A stretch of 50,062 bases of DNA from Pelagibacterium sp. (GTDB taxonomy: Bacteria > Pseudomonadota > Alphaproteobacteria > Rhizobiales > Devosiaceae), in contig PBNW01000060.1 in assembly GCA_002723255.1 (NCBI GenBank), forward strand, positions 1 to 50,062, in the 5' to 3' direction. The position numbers were made by a program, and so were the translations under genes. Numbering within the stretch: the stretch's first letter is position 1; each line of letters begins with the position of its first letter. The notes beneath the pieces were generated by a model, which made no database searches, was not told the origin of the DNA, and saw only the letters and a program-made list of their open reading frames with translations. Positions 1 through 7,794 of the stretch are shown here, piece by piece.

Positions 1-398
1 GAGCGCATGGAGCCGTTGCCCCAGAAATCATACTCAAATCCGCAGGTCTGGTCACGATAGGCGATCCATGTGCGTTGAGCCTGTTGAAGCGTGGTGAACA
101 GGTCTGCGTCGAGGGTTTCCCCGAGCTTGGTGTAGCTGGTGTTGAGCCGGCTGTCCCACCAATCGGTTTCGCGTGCCGTGCATTGGACCATGCCGATGGT
201 CGAATAGCCGCCCTCCTCGGTGTCCATGCACACATTCGATACGGCGCCGATGCAGTCGGTCTGTTTGCTCGAAGGATCGGAAAGGTCCGCCAGACATGCC
301 GTCATCAGGTCGGCATCCGCAGTGGTGAAAGTGGTCGTGTCCTGAGCGGTGGCGGGCAGGGCGACGAGCATAAAAACGGCAATGGTCAGTGCCTTCAT
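1..398 (-). CDS. LprI-like (DUF1311) secreted protein, 3' end cut by window edge
   Basis: The leftward frame starts at the ATG at 398 and stays open to base 1, giving at least 132 residues with no stop. The first ~19 residues form a signal peptide (MKALTIAVFMLVALPATAQ), so the product is exported to the periplasm. The remainder has cysteine pairs and the block TTLQQAQRTWIAYRDQTC, which is the signature of the DUF1311 family (lysozyme inhibitor LprI N-terminal region). Members are small envelope proteins, some of which inhibit lysozyme. That activity is family knowledge and is not shown here. The gene is separated by 44 bp from the end of the DUF599 gene upstream and could be co-transcribed with it. 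The true length is unknown because the gene runs off the window. Confidence 0.8.
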   Translation of the reverse strand, partial: MKALTIAVFMLVALPATAQDTTTFTTADADLMTACLADLSDPSSKQTDCIGAVSNVCMDTEEGGYSTIGMVQCTARETDWWDSRLNTSYTKLGETLDADLFTTLQQAQRTWIAYRDQTCGFEYDFWGNGSMR

Positions 399-442
399 GG
401 GATTGTCCTGTCAGTTCGTTATCAGCAGATGTGGTGGGGACC

Positions 443-1120
443 CTAGTGCGGTGTTATGCGGGCGACCAGCCAGCGGGCGTTGGAAAAATATTCGCGGTGG
501 AGCAGCAGCCCGACTGTGCCGATGGTGACGATGATGGCGAGCCAGCTCGAAACGAACCAGGCGACCATCGGAATGGCGAAATAATAGGACCGGATGCCGG
601 AATTGAAACGCTGGGCGGCCATGGCGTTGATGCGGGCGACGGTCCTGATTTCCTCGGCCGGAGCGGGCTTTGTGTGATCGAACGCGCCGATCAGGATGCA
701 GAAATGGTTGAACTGGCGCAGCGACAGGGTGAAGGCGAGAAACGCGTAAACGAACAGGAACAGCAAGACCACATTGTGCATCTGCAGGTCCAGCTCGGTA
801 TAGGCCGGGCCCAAGGTTATCGATGACAGTGCGGGCAGAAAGTCCTGCAACTGGCCGATGACGGTAAAGAGCGCCAGGATCAGGAGCGCGGTGGTCGAGG
901 CAAAAAACGAGACCGAACTCATGATGTTGCCCGACAGGATGGCATCGAGCGGGGAATCGCGGCGGGCGGCCTGGGTGACCCAGTTGAAGCGCTGCTCGTT
1001 CATCAACGCCGACAGCGACGGGCGGCTTTGGTCCAGCAGGCGCGACGCAAAACCGTAGAAATAGAGCGCCAGAAGCGGAAGCATGGACGCGAAAAGCGCA
1101 AAGCCGTTTATCTGCACCAA
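443..1120 (-). CDS. DUF599 family inner-membrane protein
   Basis: About 225 residues with four or five hydrophobic segments (roughly residues 8-25, 70-95, 110-130, 175-205). The conserved pattern is LMNEQRFNWVTQAARRD followed by SFFASTTALLILAL, typical of the DUF599 family of uncharacterised alphaproteobacterial membrane proteins. The open frame continues upstream to 1630, but that extension runs through extragenic palindromes and encodes proline- and arginine-rich nonsense. I place the start at the TTG at 1120, which has GGGAG seven bases upstream. GTG at 1117 is the alternative. The function is unknown. No motif points to transport or catalysis. Confidence 0.75.
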   Translation of the reverse strand: MVQINGFALFASMLPLLALYFYGFASRLLDQSRPSLSALMNEQRFNWVTQAARRDSPLDAILSGNIMSSVSFFASTTALLILALFTVIGQLQDFLPALSSITLGPAYTELDLQMHNVVLLFLFVYAFLAFTLSLRQFNHFCILIGAFDHTKPAPAEEIRTVARINAMAAQRFNSGIRSYYFAIPMVAWFVSSWLAIIVTIGTVGLLLHREYFSNARWLVARITPH

Positions 1121-1339
1121 ATCATCACTCCCGTTGTCTTTTGGGCTGACGATAGCGTCTGTGTCGCGCTGTGGCGACAGCAAATCATCGCAAGGTTGGG
1201 TCAGGGGTTGATCCGGTGACATCGCCCCAGGAGGGGATGGTGCAAATTCCGGTGCGGTGTGAACTTGTCCTCGGCAGGGGGGCGGCGTGACCGCGAGGTC
1301 CGTGGGCAACCATTTCCGCGGTGCCAGTTGTGAGGCAGC

Positions 1340-1543
1340 GGATCCCCGGGTCAAGCCCGAGGATGACGATGGGGCTGGGGTTTGCGGCGGGGATGGAGCC
1401 GAGAGGGGGCAAGCCTCATATGACAGTGGGGTGAAGACCGAGCCCAACCACCATCGCTGTCCCGGACGCGATCCGGGACCCAACAGCCTTGCCGGTGCTC
1501 CGGTGCCGGTGGCAAGGCACATGGACCCCGGCTTTCGCCGGGG
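1340..1543. repeat. Three tandem extragenic palindromes in the 1121-1562 gap
   Basis: The 442-bp gap between the DUF599 start and the ABC permease end holds no convincing gene. It contains three different hairpin units. The first has arms at 1342-1350 and 1356-1364, with one mismatch around TCAAG. The second has arms GTCCCGGA at 1459-1466 and TCCGGGAC at 1472-1479. The third has arms CCCCGGC at 1526-1532 and GCCGGGG at 1537-1543. Such units recur in many proteobacterial genomes and give spurious peptides such as ILGLDPGIR when translated. They may act as transcript ends for the leftward permease operon or may simply be repeat relics. Confidence 0.7.
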
Positions 1544-1562
1544 CAGCGCAGGGGGATTTTGG

Positions 1563-2285
1563 TCAGTCGGTGCGGTGGCGCAGGCGAGCCAGCAGGAGGA
1601 TGACGAACAGCGCGGCGGTGGCAAGGGCAAGGAGCGTTGCGGGCAGCGGTGAGAGGGTGGCAGGGGATAGCCCGGCCATTTCCCCGATCCAGAAGGCGGG
1701 CACGATGGCGGCGAGGTACCGCCAGGGTGGGGCTATCAGCGCAGCCAGGGGGGCGAGCAGGGCCAGATTGATCAGCTTGGTCAGGGCGAGCCCTTCGACC
1801 CTGTTGGCGGAAAAGGCGAGAAGGAAAAGGGCGGTGAGAACGGCGTGGCCGGCGGTTATTATCGCCATCAAGAAAGCCGTCGTCCAAGGCAGGTCGGGCA
1901 ACACGAAAAACCCGATGCCGGCGGACACGATCAGCGTGAGGACGATCGTTACGACAAGGCGGTAGGCGATGAAGCCGTTGCGACCGACAGGGGTGGTTTC
2001 GAGCGCCATCAGAACCGCCTCGTCGCGATCTTCAAGCAGCATGAAGCCGGTGACCCAGCCGAGCATGGCACCGGGCATGAGAACGGCCAGGGCGCCAAGC
2101 ATGCGGGCCACGCCCGTTATGCCGAAGGTTTCGTGCGCCGCCGTCTCGGCCAGCGGACCGAAAATCACGATCAGGGGGACGGGGAGCAGGCTCATGACGA
2201 TGCCGATCATGAGCATGGGATCACGCGAGACGTTGAGCGCGTCGGCGCGCAGCAGACCGGCGATGGTGGCAGGGAAGAGGTTCAT
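1563..2285 (-). CDS. ABC-2 type permease, last gene of efflux operon
   Basis: 240 residues with about six hydrophobic segments, no nucleotide-binding motif, and a cytoplasmic loop containing LLEDRDEAVLMALETTP. That loop resembles membrane subunits of the fluoroquinolone/drug export type ABC-2 family. Its ATG at 2285 overlaps the TGA of the preceding permease (ATGA at 2282-2285), so the two are translationally coupled and probably form a heterodimeric membrane domain with the ATPase encoded two genes upstream. The substrate cannot be told from sequence. Drug or lipid-like compound export is the usual role. It is the last of four overlapping genes transcribed from the TetR gene. Confidence 0.8.
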   Translation of the reverse strand: MNLFPATIAGLLRADALNVSRDPMLMIGIVMSLLPVPLIVIFGPLAETAAHETFGITGVARMLGALAVLMPGAMLGWVTGFMLLEDRDEAVLMALETTPVGRNGFIAYRLVVTIVLTLIVSAGIGFFVLPDLPWTTAFLMAIITAGHAVLTALFLLAFSANRVEGLALTKLINLALLAPLAALIAPPWRYLAAIVPAFWIGEMAGLSPATLSPLPATLLALATAALFVILLLARLRHRTD

Positions 2286-2977
2286 TTGCGGCCCAGCTCG
2301 GATTGAAGCACCCGGTGGGCGTAAAAAAGGGCGGCGGTGGCTGCGAGCAGGGGCGAGGCGTACATGGCGACAAGGTCAAGGCGGGTGGCACTGCCATAAC
2401 CAAGGGCGGTCAGGGTCAGCCGGAACTGGGCCACCGGAGGGAAGGCGAGCAGGGGCGTGGGCAGGGGATCGACAAGCGCCAGCCCCGCAGGAACGAGCAC
2501 CGGGCCCAAAAGCAGTGCCGAGCCCAAAAGGTAGGCGTTGACGGTTTTGAATCGCAGGGCAATGGGCACCCCGATGCCGATGTAAAACAGTGAGGTGAGG
2601 ACGACGGCAACCAGAAGCTGCGGCCAGTTCACGGCTCCCGATTTTGCCACCGCCAGAACGATGACGGCAGCAAGCGCCAGAGCGGTGAGCGTTATGGTTT
2701 TGGCCAGCAGATAGGTGTGGGCCGAAACCGGGGAGATCGACAGCGCGGCACGAACCCCCTCGCCCTTTTCGAGCAGCATGAGGCCGCCGAGAAAGAAAAA
2801 GCCCAGAGCCGAAGGATCGGAAAAGATCACGAGCGCTACCGCCCAGTCGGGCAAATGAGGACCGGCGAAAACGAGAAACGCGCCATAGAGCGCGATGACC
2901 GTGCCGTAGGCGGCGTGAATGCCGTAGCGGTATTGCAGCCGCAAATCATGGGCCACAAGGGTGGGGATCCCGTTCAT
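2282..2977 (-). CDS. ABC-2 type permease, second membrane subunit
   Basis: 231 residues, six predicted membrane segments. It has the block GLMLLEKGEGVRAALSISPV, which corresponds to LLEDRDEAVLMALETTPV in the neighbouring permease, so the two subunits are diverged paralogues. The frame is open further upstream to 3232, but the ATG at 2977 forms an ATGA overlap with the stop of the ATPase gene and begins a sensible protein (MNGIPTLVAHDLRLQYRYG). The upstream extension merely reads the ATPase gene out of frame. It acts with the ATPase and the second permease as an exporter in the inner membrane. Confidence 0.8.
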   Translation of the reverse strand: MNGIPTLVAHDLRLQYRYGIHAAYGTVIALYGAFLVFAGPHLPDWAVALVIFSDPSALGFFFLGGLMLLEKGEGVRAALSISPVSAHTYLLAKTITLTALALAAVIVLAVAKSGAVNWPQLLVAVVLTSLFYIGIGVPIALRFKTVNAYLLGSALLLGPVLVPAGLALVDPLPTPLLAFPPVAQFRLTLTALGYGSATRLDLVAMYASPLLAATAALFYAHRVLQSELGRK

Positions 2978-3825
2978 TGTCTGCCACCGGCGACGGCGAC
3001 GAAAATATCGTCGAGGCTGGCTTCGCGCGTGTGCAGCGAAACGATGTCGCCGGACTGCAAGAGGGCCTGGAAGGCGGAATCGGTTGCCAGCCCGTCCATG
3101 GCAAAGGTCTCGGTGACCAGGGTGCCGTCGCGGCGGGCGGTGGCCACCAGTTCGGGCTTTCCAAAGCGCACCATGAGATCGGCGGGGGTGCCTTCGAGCG
3201 CTATGGCTCCATCGACCAGAAAGCCCACGCAATCGCAGATCTGTGCGGCCTCGCTCATATTGTGGGTGGTGAGAAACACCGTCTTGCCGCGGGCGCGCAG
3301 GTCCGAAATCAGCTGGCGGGTGACGCGGGCGCGGGCCGGGTCCTGCCCGGTGGTCGGCTCGTCCAGAAACAGCAATTGAGGGTCGTTGAGCAGGGCGCGG
3401 GCGAGATTGAGCCGCATCTTCATGCCCTTGGAAAAGCCCTCGACGCGCTGGTCGGCGGCATCGCGCAGATCGACCATATCGAGCACCGCCTCGGGCGCGA
3501 GCGGGGCATCGGCATAGAGGGCTGCGAAAAGGGCAAGGTTTTCGCGCGCGGTGAGCCGACCATAGAGCGCGGGCAATTCAAAGCTCACGCCTATGCGTTC
3601 GTAAAAGGTGCGGCCGGAGCGGGCGGGCGCTTCGCCGAACACGTTGGCGGTGCCGCCATAACCACGCAGCAATCCCATCAGGATTTTCTGGGTGGTGGAT
3701 TTGCCGGCGCCCGAAGGGCCCAAAAGGCCATAGACCGAGGCGGGGGGAACTTCAAACGAGACCCCGTTCAGGGCCGGGGCCGAGGCGCCCTTATAGGTAA
3801 AGGTCAGGCCCGAGACCGAAATCAT
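2974..3825 (-). CDS. ABC exporter ATP-binding subunit (ABC-2/fluoroquinolone type)
   Basis: 283 residues. The Walker A motif GPSGAGKST lies at residues 36-44, a divergent signature FSKGMKMRL at about 131-139 replaces LSGGQ, and Walker B LLFLDEP ends at about 157 (D155, E156), followed by the H-loop TTHNMSEA. The FSKGM signature is typical of ABC-2 exporter ATPases such as the DrrA/CcmA-like group. The start ATG at 3825 overlaps the TetR stop (ATGA), and the 3' end overlaps the first permease. ATP hydrolysis in the cytoplasm would drive export through the two downstream permeases. Control by the adjacent TetR is inferred from the operon structure. Confidence 0.9.
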   Translation of the reverse strand: MISVSGLTFTYKGASAPALNGVSFEVPPASVYGLLGPSGAGKSTTQKILMGLLRGYGGTANVFGEAPARSGRTFYERIGVSFELPALYGRLTARENLALFAALYADAPLAPEAVLDMVDLRDAADQRVEGFSKGMKMRLNLARALLNDPQLLFLDEPTTGQDPARARVTRQLISDLRARGKTVFLTTHNMSEAAQICDCVGFLVDGAIALEGTPADLMVRFGKPELVATARRDGTLVTETFAMDGLATDSAFQALLQSGDIVSLHTREASLDDIFVAVAGGRQ

Positions 3826-4430
3826 GGCGCGCTGGCGGTGAGTTTTTGCACGAAGATTTCGCGAAGGGTTGCGCAGCTTGCCGCGAACTGGCCGGCGCTG
3901 AACAGGGACTTTTGCAGTACCAGGCTAACCAGAAGGGTGAGGATGGCGGCGATATCGTGCGGGTCGACGTCCCCGATCAGACCCTCGGATTTGAGCCCGG
4001 CGCAGAACGTTTCGATAAAGCGCAGGTCCTTTTCTTCCTCATGGGCCAGGCGCGCTGGGGGCGTTTTGCGCAGGAGTGCGGCAAAATCGTCGGGAACGGC
4101 GATGATGGCCACCAGGGGATCGGACATGAGCTTTTCGACGAGCTGATCGAAGAACCGCCCCGCCCGGTCGGCGACCGGACCGTCGCATTGGGAGAAAAAG
4201 GCAATGATTTCTGCCTTGTGCATCTGGTCGCGCTGGTCGGCGATGGCCAGAAACAGCGCTTCCTTGTGCTCGAAGAATTTATAGAAAGTGCCTTTGGCAA
4301 CGCCCACGTCCTTGCACACATCCTCGACGCGCATGCCGCGCAGGCCGTATTGGGTGAAATGAGCAAGACCGGACGCGAGAAGCTGGGTGCGGATCAGCTC
4401 ATTGTCGGCGGCTGTGAAATGGCGGGGCAT
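3822..4430 (-). CDS. TetR/AcrR family regulator of the ABC efflux operon
   Basis: 202 residues. The N-terminal helix-turn-helix is typical of TetR (RVEDVCKDVGVAKGTFYKFF, about residues 35-54), followed by an all-helical ligand domain. It is the first gene of the overlapping cluster TetR-ATPase-permease-permease, all joined by ATGA overlaps, so it is expected to autoregulate and to derepress the exporter when it binds a ligand. An inverted repeat just upstream of its start (4441-4467) is the likely operator. The inducer is unknown. Confidence 0.88.
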   Translation of the reverse strand: MPRHFTAADNELIRTQLLASGLAHFTQYGLRGMRVEDVCKDVGVAKGTFYKFFEHKEALFLAIADQRDQMHKAEIIAFFSQCDGPVADRAGRFFDQLVEKLMSDPLVAIIAVPDDFAALLRKTPPARLAHEEEKDLRFIETFCAGLKSEGLIGDVDPHDIAAILTLLVSLVLQKSLFSAGQFAASCATLREIFVQKLTASAP

Positions 4431-4440
4431 GGTGAGCCGC

Positions 4441-4467
4441 TATGACGAATTGCGTCATTTGGTCATA
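4441..4467 (-). promoter_or_regulatory. Probable TetR operator of the efflux operon
   Basis: ATGACGAATTGCGTCAT (4442-4458) has perfect 6-bp arms around a 5-bp centre. An outer pair, TATGAC at 4441-4446 and GTCATA at 4462-4467, is also perfectly inverted. The block lies 11-37 bp upstream of the TetR ATG, where a repressor would cover the promoter. This is direct sequence evidence for a dyad. Assignment to the adjacent TetR is inference. Confidence 0.6.
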
Positions 4468-4519
4468 GCATGAAAACCCACAAGCGGCAAGCCGGGAGCG
4501 GCCGGCCGCCCGGGGTGCG

Positions 4520-5557
4520 TCAGGCGACGGTGCGCGGGTACAGGCGGTGAAGGTCTGCGATGGCCGCGATGATCTGGGGTGAGAGCACCAGATCGTGAGC
4601 GGCGATGTTGGATTTCAGCTGATCCATGGAGGTGGCGCCGATGATGACCGAGCCCATGAAGGGGCGGGTGAGACACCAGGCGATCGCCATCTGGCAGACA
4701 TCGAGGCCGTGCTGTTGGGCGAGCTCGATATAGGCCTTTGTGGCGGTTTCCGATTGCGGGTTGAGCCGCCACATGGTGCCCAGGGCGCCGCGCGTGCCGG
4801 CGGGCATCTGCCCGTCATTGTATTTGCCGCTGAGCAGGCCGCCCGCAAGCGGGGAATAGGCGAGCAGATCGACATCTTCAAAGGCACAGACCTCGGCCAG
4901 GTCGTGGTCGAAATGGCGGCGCACAAGATTGTATTCGTTCTGGATGGTGGCCATGCGCGGCAGGCCGTGGGTTTCGGCGAGCTTTATGTATTCGGACGTG
5001 CCCCAGCTGGTTTCGTTCGACAGGCCGATGGCGCGGATTTTTCCGGCCTTGACCTGGGCGCCCAGCGCTTCGAGGACTTCGAGCAGGTTGTCGCGGATGG
5101 CCTGACGGTCCTGGCCATAGGGATCAAAGGTCCAGGATTTGGAGAAATTGTAATGCTCTCTGTTGGGCCAGTGGAGCTGGTAGAGGTCGATGTAATCGGT
5201 CTTGAGGCGCTTGAGGTTGGCTTCGAGGGCGAGAACGACCTGTTTGCCGTCCATGGGGCGGCCATCGCGGATCCAGGCATTGCCCGGCCCGGCGATCTTG
5301 GAGGCCAGCACCCAATCGGCGCGGCGGCCGTTGGCGGCGAACCAGTTGCCGATGATGGTTTCGGTCGACCCTTGCGTTTCGGCGCGGCCGGGCGTGGAAT
5401 AAAGCTCGGCGGTGTCGAGGAAATTGACGCCGTTGTCGAGCGCATAGTCCATCTGCGCGTGGCCCTCGGCCTCGGTGTTCTGTTCGCCCCAGGTCATCGA
5501 ACCAAGGCAGATGCGGCTCACGGAAATGCCGGTGCGACCGAGCGTGCGCTGTTGCAT
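4520..5557 (-). CDS. Aldo/keto reductase, Tas/YghZ-like
   Basis: 345 residues. It is an NADPH-dependent oxidoreductase of the aldo/keto reductase fold. The catalytic tetrad is visible: D48 and Y53 in FLDTAELYS, K87 in LASKIAG, H129 in DLYQLHWP. The insert after the tetrad (PNREHYNF) and the overall length match the Tas-type subgroup. The frame extends upstream to 5725, but the ATG at 5557 begins the family N-terminus MQQRTLGRTGISVS, so I use it. The carbonyl substrate is unknown. The gene stands alone, 89 bp from the TetR operon and divergent from the tRNA gene. Confidence 0.88.
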   Translation of the reverse strand: MQQRTLGRTGISVSRICLGSMTWGEQNTEAEGHAQMDYALDNGVNFLDTAELYSTPGRAETQGSTETIIGNWFAANGRRADWVLASKIAGPGNAWIRDGRPMDGKQVVLALEANLKRLKTDYIDLYQLHWPNREHYNFSKSWTFDPYGQDRQAIRDNLLEVLEALGAQVKAGKIRAIGLSNETSWGTSEYIKLAETHGLPRMATIQNEYNLVRRHFDHDLAEVCAFEDVDLLAYSPLAGGLLSGKYNDGQMPAGTRGALGTMWRLNPQSETATKAYIELAQQHGLDVCQMAIAWCLTRPFMGSVIIGATSMDQLKSNIAAHDLVLSPQIIAAIADLHRLYPRTVA

Positions 5558-5707
5558 GAGGGAAATCCAGGTGGTTGAAAACTGCAGAAAAAACGAAAGG
5601 GCAGAGCCTCTGACCCATGTGTAACCGGGGTGAATGCAAAGCGCAATCTCGGGGACAGACGGACGCAGTTCGGCGCGTGTCAAAAAAATGTCGTGTTGGC
5701 GATCACA

Positions 5708-5741
5708 AGGGGTATGCAAACGCAATTTGCACCCCTATATA
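5708..5741 (+). promoter_or_regulatory. Inverted repeat and possible -10 box upstream of tRNA-fMet
   Basis: AGGGGT (5708-5713), AT, GCAAA (5716-5720), CGCAA, TTTGC (5726-5730), ACCCCT (5731-5736) form an 11-bp inverted repeat interrupted by a 2-base bulge. It runs directly into TATATA at 5736-5741, a plausible -10 element 53 bp before the mature tRNA. No clear -35 hexamer is seen. If the promoter assignment is right, the dyad covers the -35 region. Confidence 0.4.
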
Positions 5742-5793
5742 GGCGGCGTCCAAGCGGTTCGCCCGGCGCACCGCATTCGACGGACATCATTGG

Positions 5794-5874
<81 letters not shown>

Positions 5875-5886
5875 GACTTGCCATGA

Positions 5887-5909
5887 CCCCGCCCGACCGG
5901 CGGGGTTTT
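5887..5909 (+). terminator. Rho-independent terminator of tRNA-fMet
   Basis: CCCCGCC (5887-5893), five-base loop, GGCGGGG (5899-5905), then TTTT (5906-5909). The perfect 7-bp GC stem and T run lie 16 bp after the CCA end. Confidence 0.85.
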
Positions 5910-6114
5910 GTCGTTTGGGGGCAATGGAAAGGGATGCCGGCGAGATTGCCGTGCCTGCACCCCCGGCCTGCGGCCTTGATCCGGACGCAGGTCCATGGCG
6001 GCCCTTGTCCACGAGCAAACAGCAAGCCGTGCACCTTTGCAGCAGTCTGCGCGCCGCGCGGAGCGGCTCGACGCGCTAGCGTGGGAAAAGGACAAGCATT
6101 TTCATGGATCCCCA

Positions 6115-6528
6115 ATGAGCAACAACGCTGGACCTGAACACGGCGACCACGGCTATCCGACGGGCATGATGGTCTGGCTGTTGCGAGCGGAAGCGCTGGC
6201 GATCCTGGCGGCAAGTACCGCACTTTTCTTCCTGCTTGGCGGAGACCTCTTGATATTTGCCGTGCTGTTTTTTGCTCCCGACCTCAGTTTCCTCGGATAT
6301 GGGGCTGGCAGGAAGGTGGGCGCGGTACTCTACAATACGGTCCACAGCTACGCGTTGCATTCGGTGCTGGCCGTCGCCGGCGTTCTGAGCGGCCACGAAA
6401 TCTTATGGCAGGTGGCCCTTGTATTTGTGGCTCATGCCGCCTTCGACCGCAGCCTTGGCTATGGGCTGAAATATTTCGCCGGTTTTCGCTACACCCATTT
6501 GGGGACGATCGGCGCAAGCGGGAACTGA
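6115..6528 (+). CDS. DUF4260 family membrane protein
   Basis: 137 residues with about four hydrophobic helices. The family pattern is present: APDLSFLGYGAGRKVGAVLYN in the middle and the C-terminal signature FDRSLGYGLKYF followed by FRYTHLG, which characterise the DUF4260 family of small integral membrane proteins. The frame is open from 5995, but the ATG at 6115 begins the hydrophilic leader MSNNAGPEHGDHGYPTGMM before the first helix and the longer version reads through unlikely sequence. The function is unknown. No operon partner is evident, as the next gene is 245 bp away behind a repeat fragment. Confidence 0.75.
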   Translation: MSNNAGPEHGDHGYPTGMMVWLLRAEALAILAASTALFFLLGGDLLIFAVLFFAPDLSFLGYGAGRKVGAVLYNTVHSYALHSVLAVAGVLSGHEILWQVALVFVAHAAFDRSLGYGLKYFAGFRYTHLGTIGASGN

Positions 6529-6540
6529 ACCCTGGATCGC

Positions 6541-6606
6541 GACCGCAAAGCCGGCTCCATCCCCGATCGCGTTGAGGACATGCTTTTGCCGGGCACGCTC
6601 CAGAGC
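6541..6606 (+). repeat. Degenerate fragment of the CTAG-ended repeat
   Basis: Bases 6557-6589 match 36230-36262 with a single difference, and the flanks (GACCGCAAAG on the left, CACGCTCCAGAGC on the right) are recognisable but decayed versions of the right half of the element at 36147-36276. The terminal CTAG has been lost (CCAG instead). It lies between the DUF4260 gene and the hydrolase gene. Confidence 0.75.
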
Positions 6607-6773
6607 CCGCAAGATCGGCACCTTGAGGGCAGCTTCCGCGCCGCAGCAGGTTCGCCGATCCGCTAGATTTTCTGACGTGAACGGCCGGCGCGTGTTCCGA
6701 CCAGATGCGATTGCGGCTGCGCACATCCATGGATTTCAAGATCCGCTCAACCTGGCTTGCAAGGAGACATCCA

Positions 6774-7604
6774 ATGGCAACCATCACAACATCTGACGGC
6801 ACCACCCTGTTTTACAAGGACTGGGGGCCGAAAGACGCGCAGCCCGTCGTGTTCCATCATGGCTGGCCGCTCAGTGCCGACGACTGGGACAATCAAATGC
6901 TGTTCTTCCTGTCCGAAGGCTATCGCGTCATCGCCCATGACAGGCGCGGTCATGGCCGGTCCGACCAGACCGACACCGGCAACGACATGGATACCTACGC
7001 GGCAGACGTAGCCGAACTGGCCAAGGCGCTGGACCTGCGCGACGCCATCCATATCGGTCATTCGACCGGGGGCGGGGAAGTGACGCGCTATGCGGTGCGG
7101 GCCGAACGCGGCCGGGTGGCCAAGATCATCCTGATCGCCGCGATCCCGCCGGTGATGGTCAAGTCCGACACGAACCCCGACGGCGTGCCCATGGATGTCT
7201 TTAACGGGCTGCGCTCGGCCCTCAAGACAAACCGCGCACAGTTCTATCGCGATCTGCCGAGCGGACCCTTTTATGGCTTCAACCGGGAGGGCGCGACGGT
7301 CAGCCAGGGCCTGATCGACAATTGGTGGCGTCAGGGCATGAATGGCGGCGCAAAGGCGCACCATGACTGCATCGCGGTGTTTTCGGAAACCGATTTCACC
7401 GAAGACCTCAAGGCCCTCACCATTCCCGTGCTGATCATCCACGGCGAGGATGACCAGATCGTGCCGATCGAGAACGCAGCGCACAAGGCCATCAAGCTGG
7501 TCAACGACGGCACGCTCAAGACCTATCGGGGGCTTTCGCATGGCCTGTTCGCCACGCATCCCGAGGTGGTGAACCCCGACATGCTGGCCTTTATCCGCGC
7601 CTGA
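6774..7604 (+). CDS. Alpha/beta hydrolase, cofactor-free haloperoxidase (non-haem chloroperoxidase) type
   Basis: 276 residues. It has the alpha/beta hydrolase fold with the catalytic triad S97 in GHSTGGGE, D227 in IIHGEDDQIVP, and H256 in GLSHGLF. The oxyanion block is VVFHHGWPLSADDWDNQ. The GHSTGG nucleophile elbow and overall length fit the bacterial perhydrolase/haloperoxidase group, which act as esterases and form peracids in acetate buffer. The physiological substrate is unknown. I start at the ATG at 6774 because AAGGAG lies 7 bp upstream and the protein begins with the family N-terminus MATITTSDGTTLFYKDWG. The open frame before it has no ribosome site. Confidence 0.92.
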   Translation: MATITTSDGTTLFYKDWGPKDAQPVVFHHGWPLSADDWDNQMLFFLSEGYRVIAHDRRGHGRSDQTDTGNDMDTYAADVAELAKALDLRDAIHIGHSTGGGEVTRYAVRAERGRVAKIILIAAIPPVMVKSDTNPDGVPMDVFNGLRSALKTNRAQFYRDLPSGPFYGFNREGATVSQGLIDNWWRQGMNGGAKAHHDCIAVFSETDFTEDLKALTIPVLIIHGEDDQIVPIENAAHKAIKLVNDGTLKTYRGLSHGLFATHPEVVNPDMLAFIRA

Positions 7605-7794
7605 GACGGGCTGGCCGCGCCCGATCGGCGGCCGCGCCGTTCTTTGCGACCGCCGAAAGCCCGCTTCCGTGCCTGCCCCGCTTGCCGCCGGTAGCGCGAG
7701 GCTTGCATTGCGGTATAGTCTTCGCCTTCAAGGCAAATGCGTTCGGTGCACACGGTAGAATTGGCATGCGGTGCTCGATGCTGGGAGATAACGC

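Noticed and set aside
1185-1887. Several overlapping frames on both strands
   Set aside because: They translate extragenic palindromes (peptides such as ILGLDPGIR) and are rich in Pro, Arg and Ser. No ribosome sites or family match.
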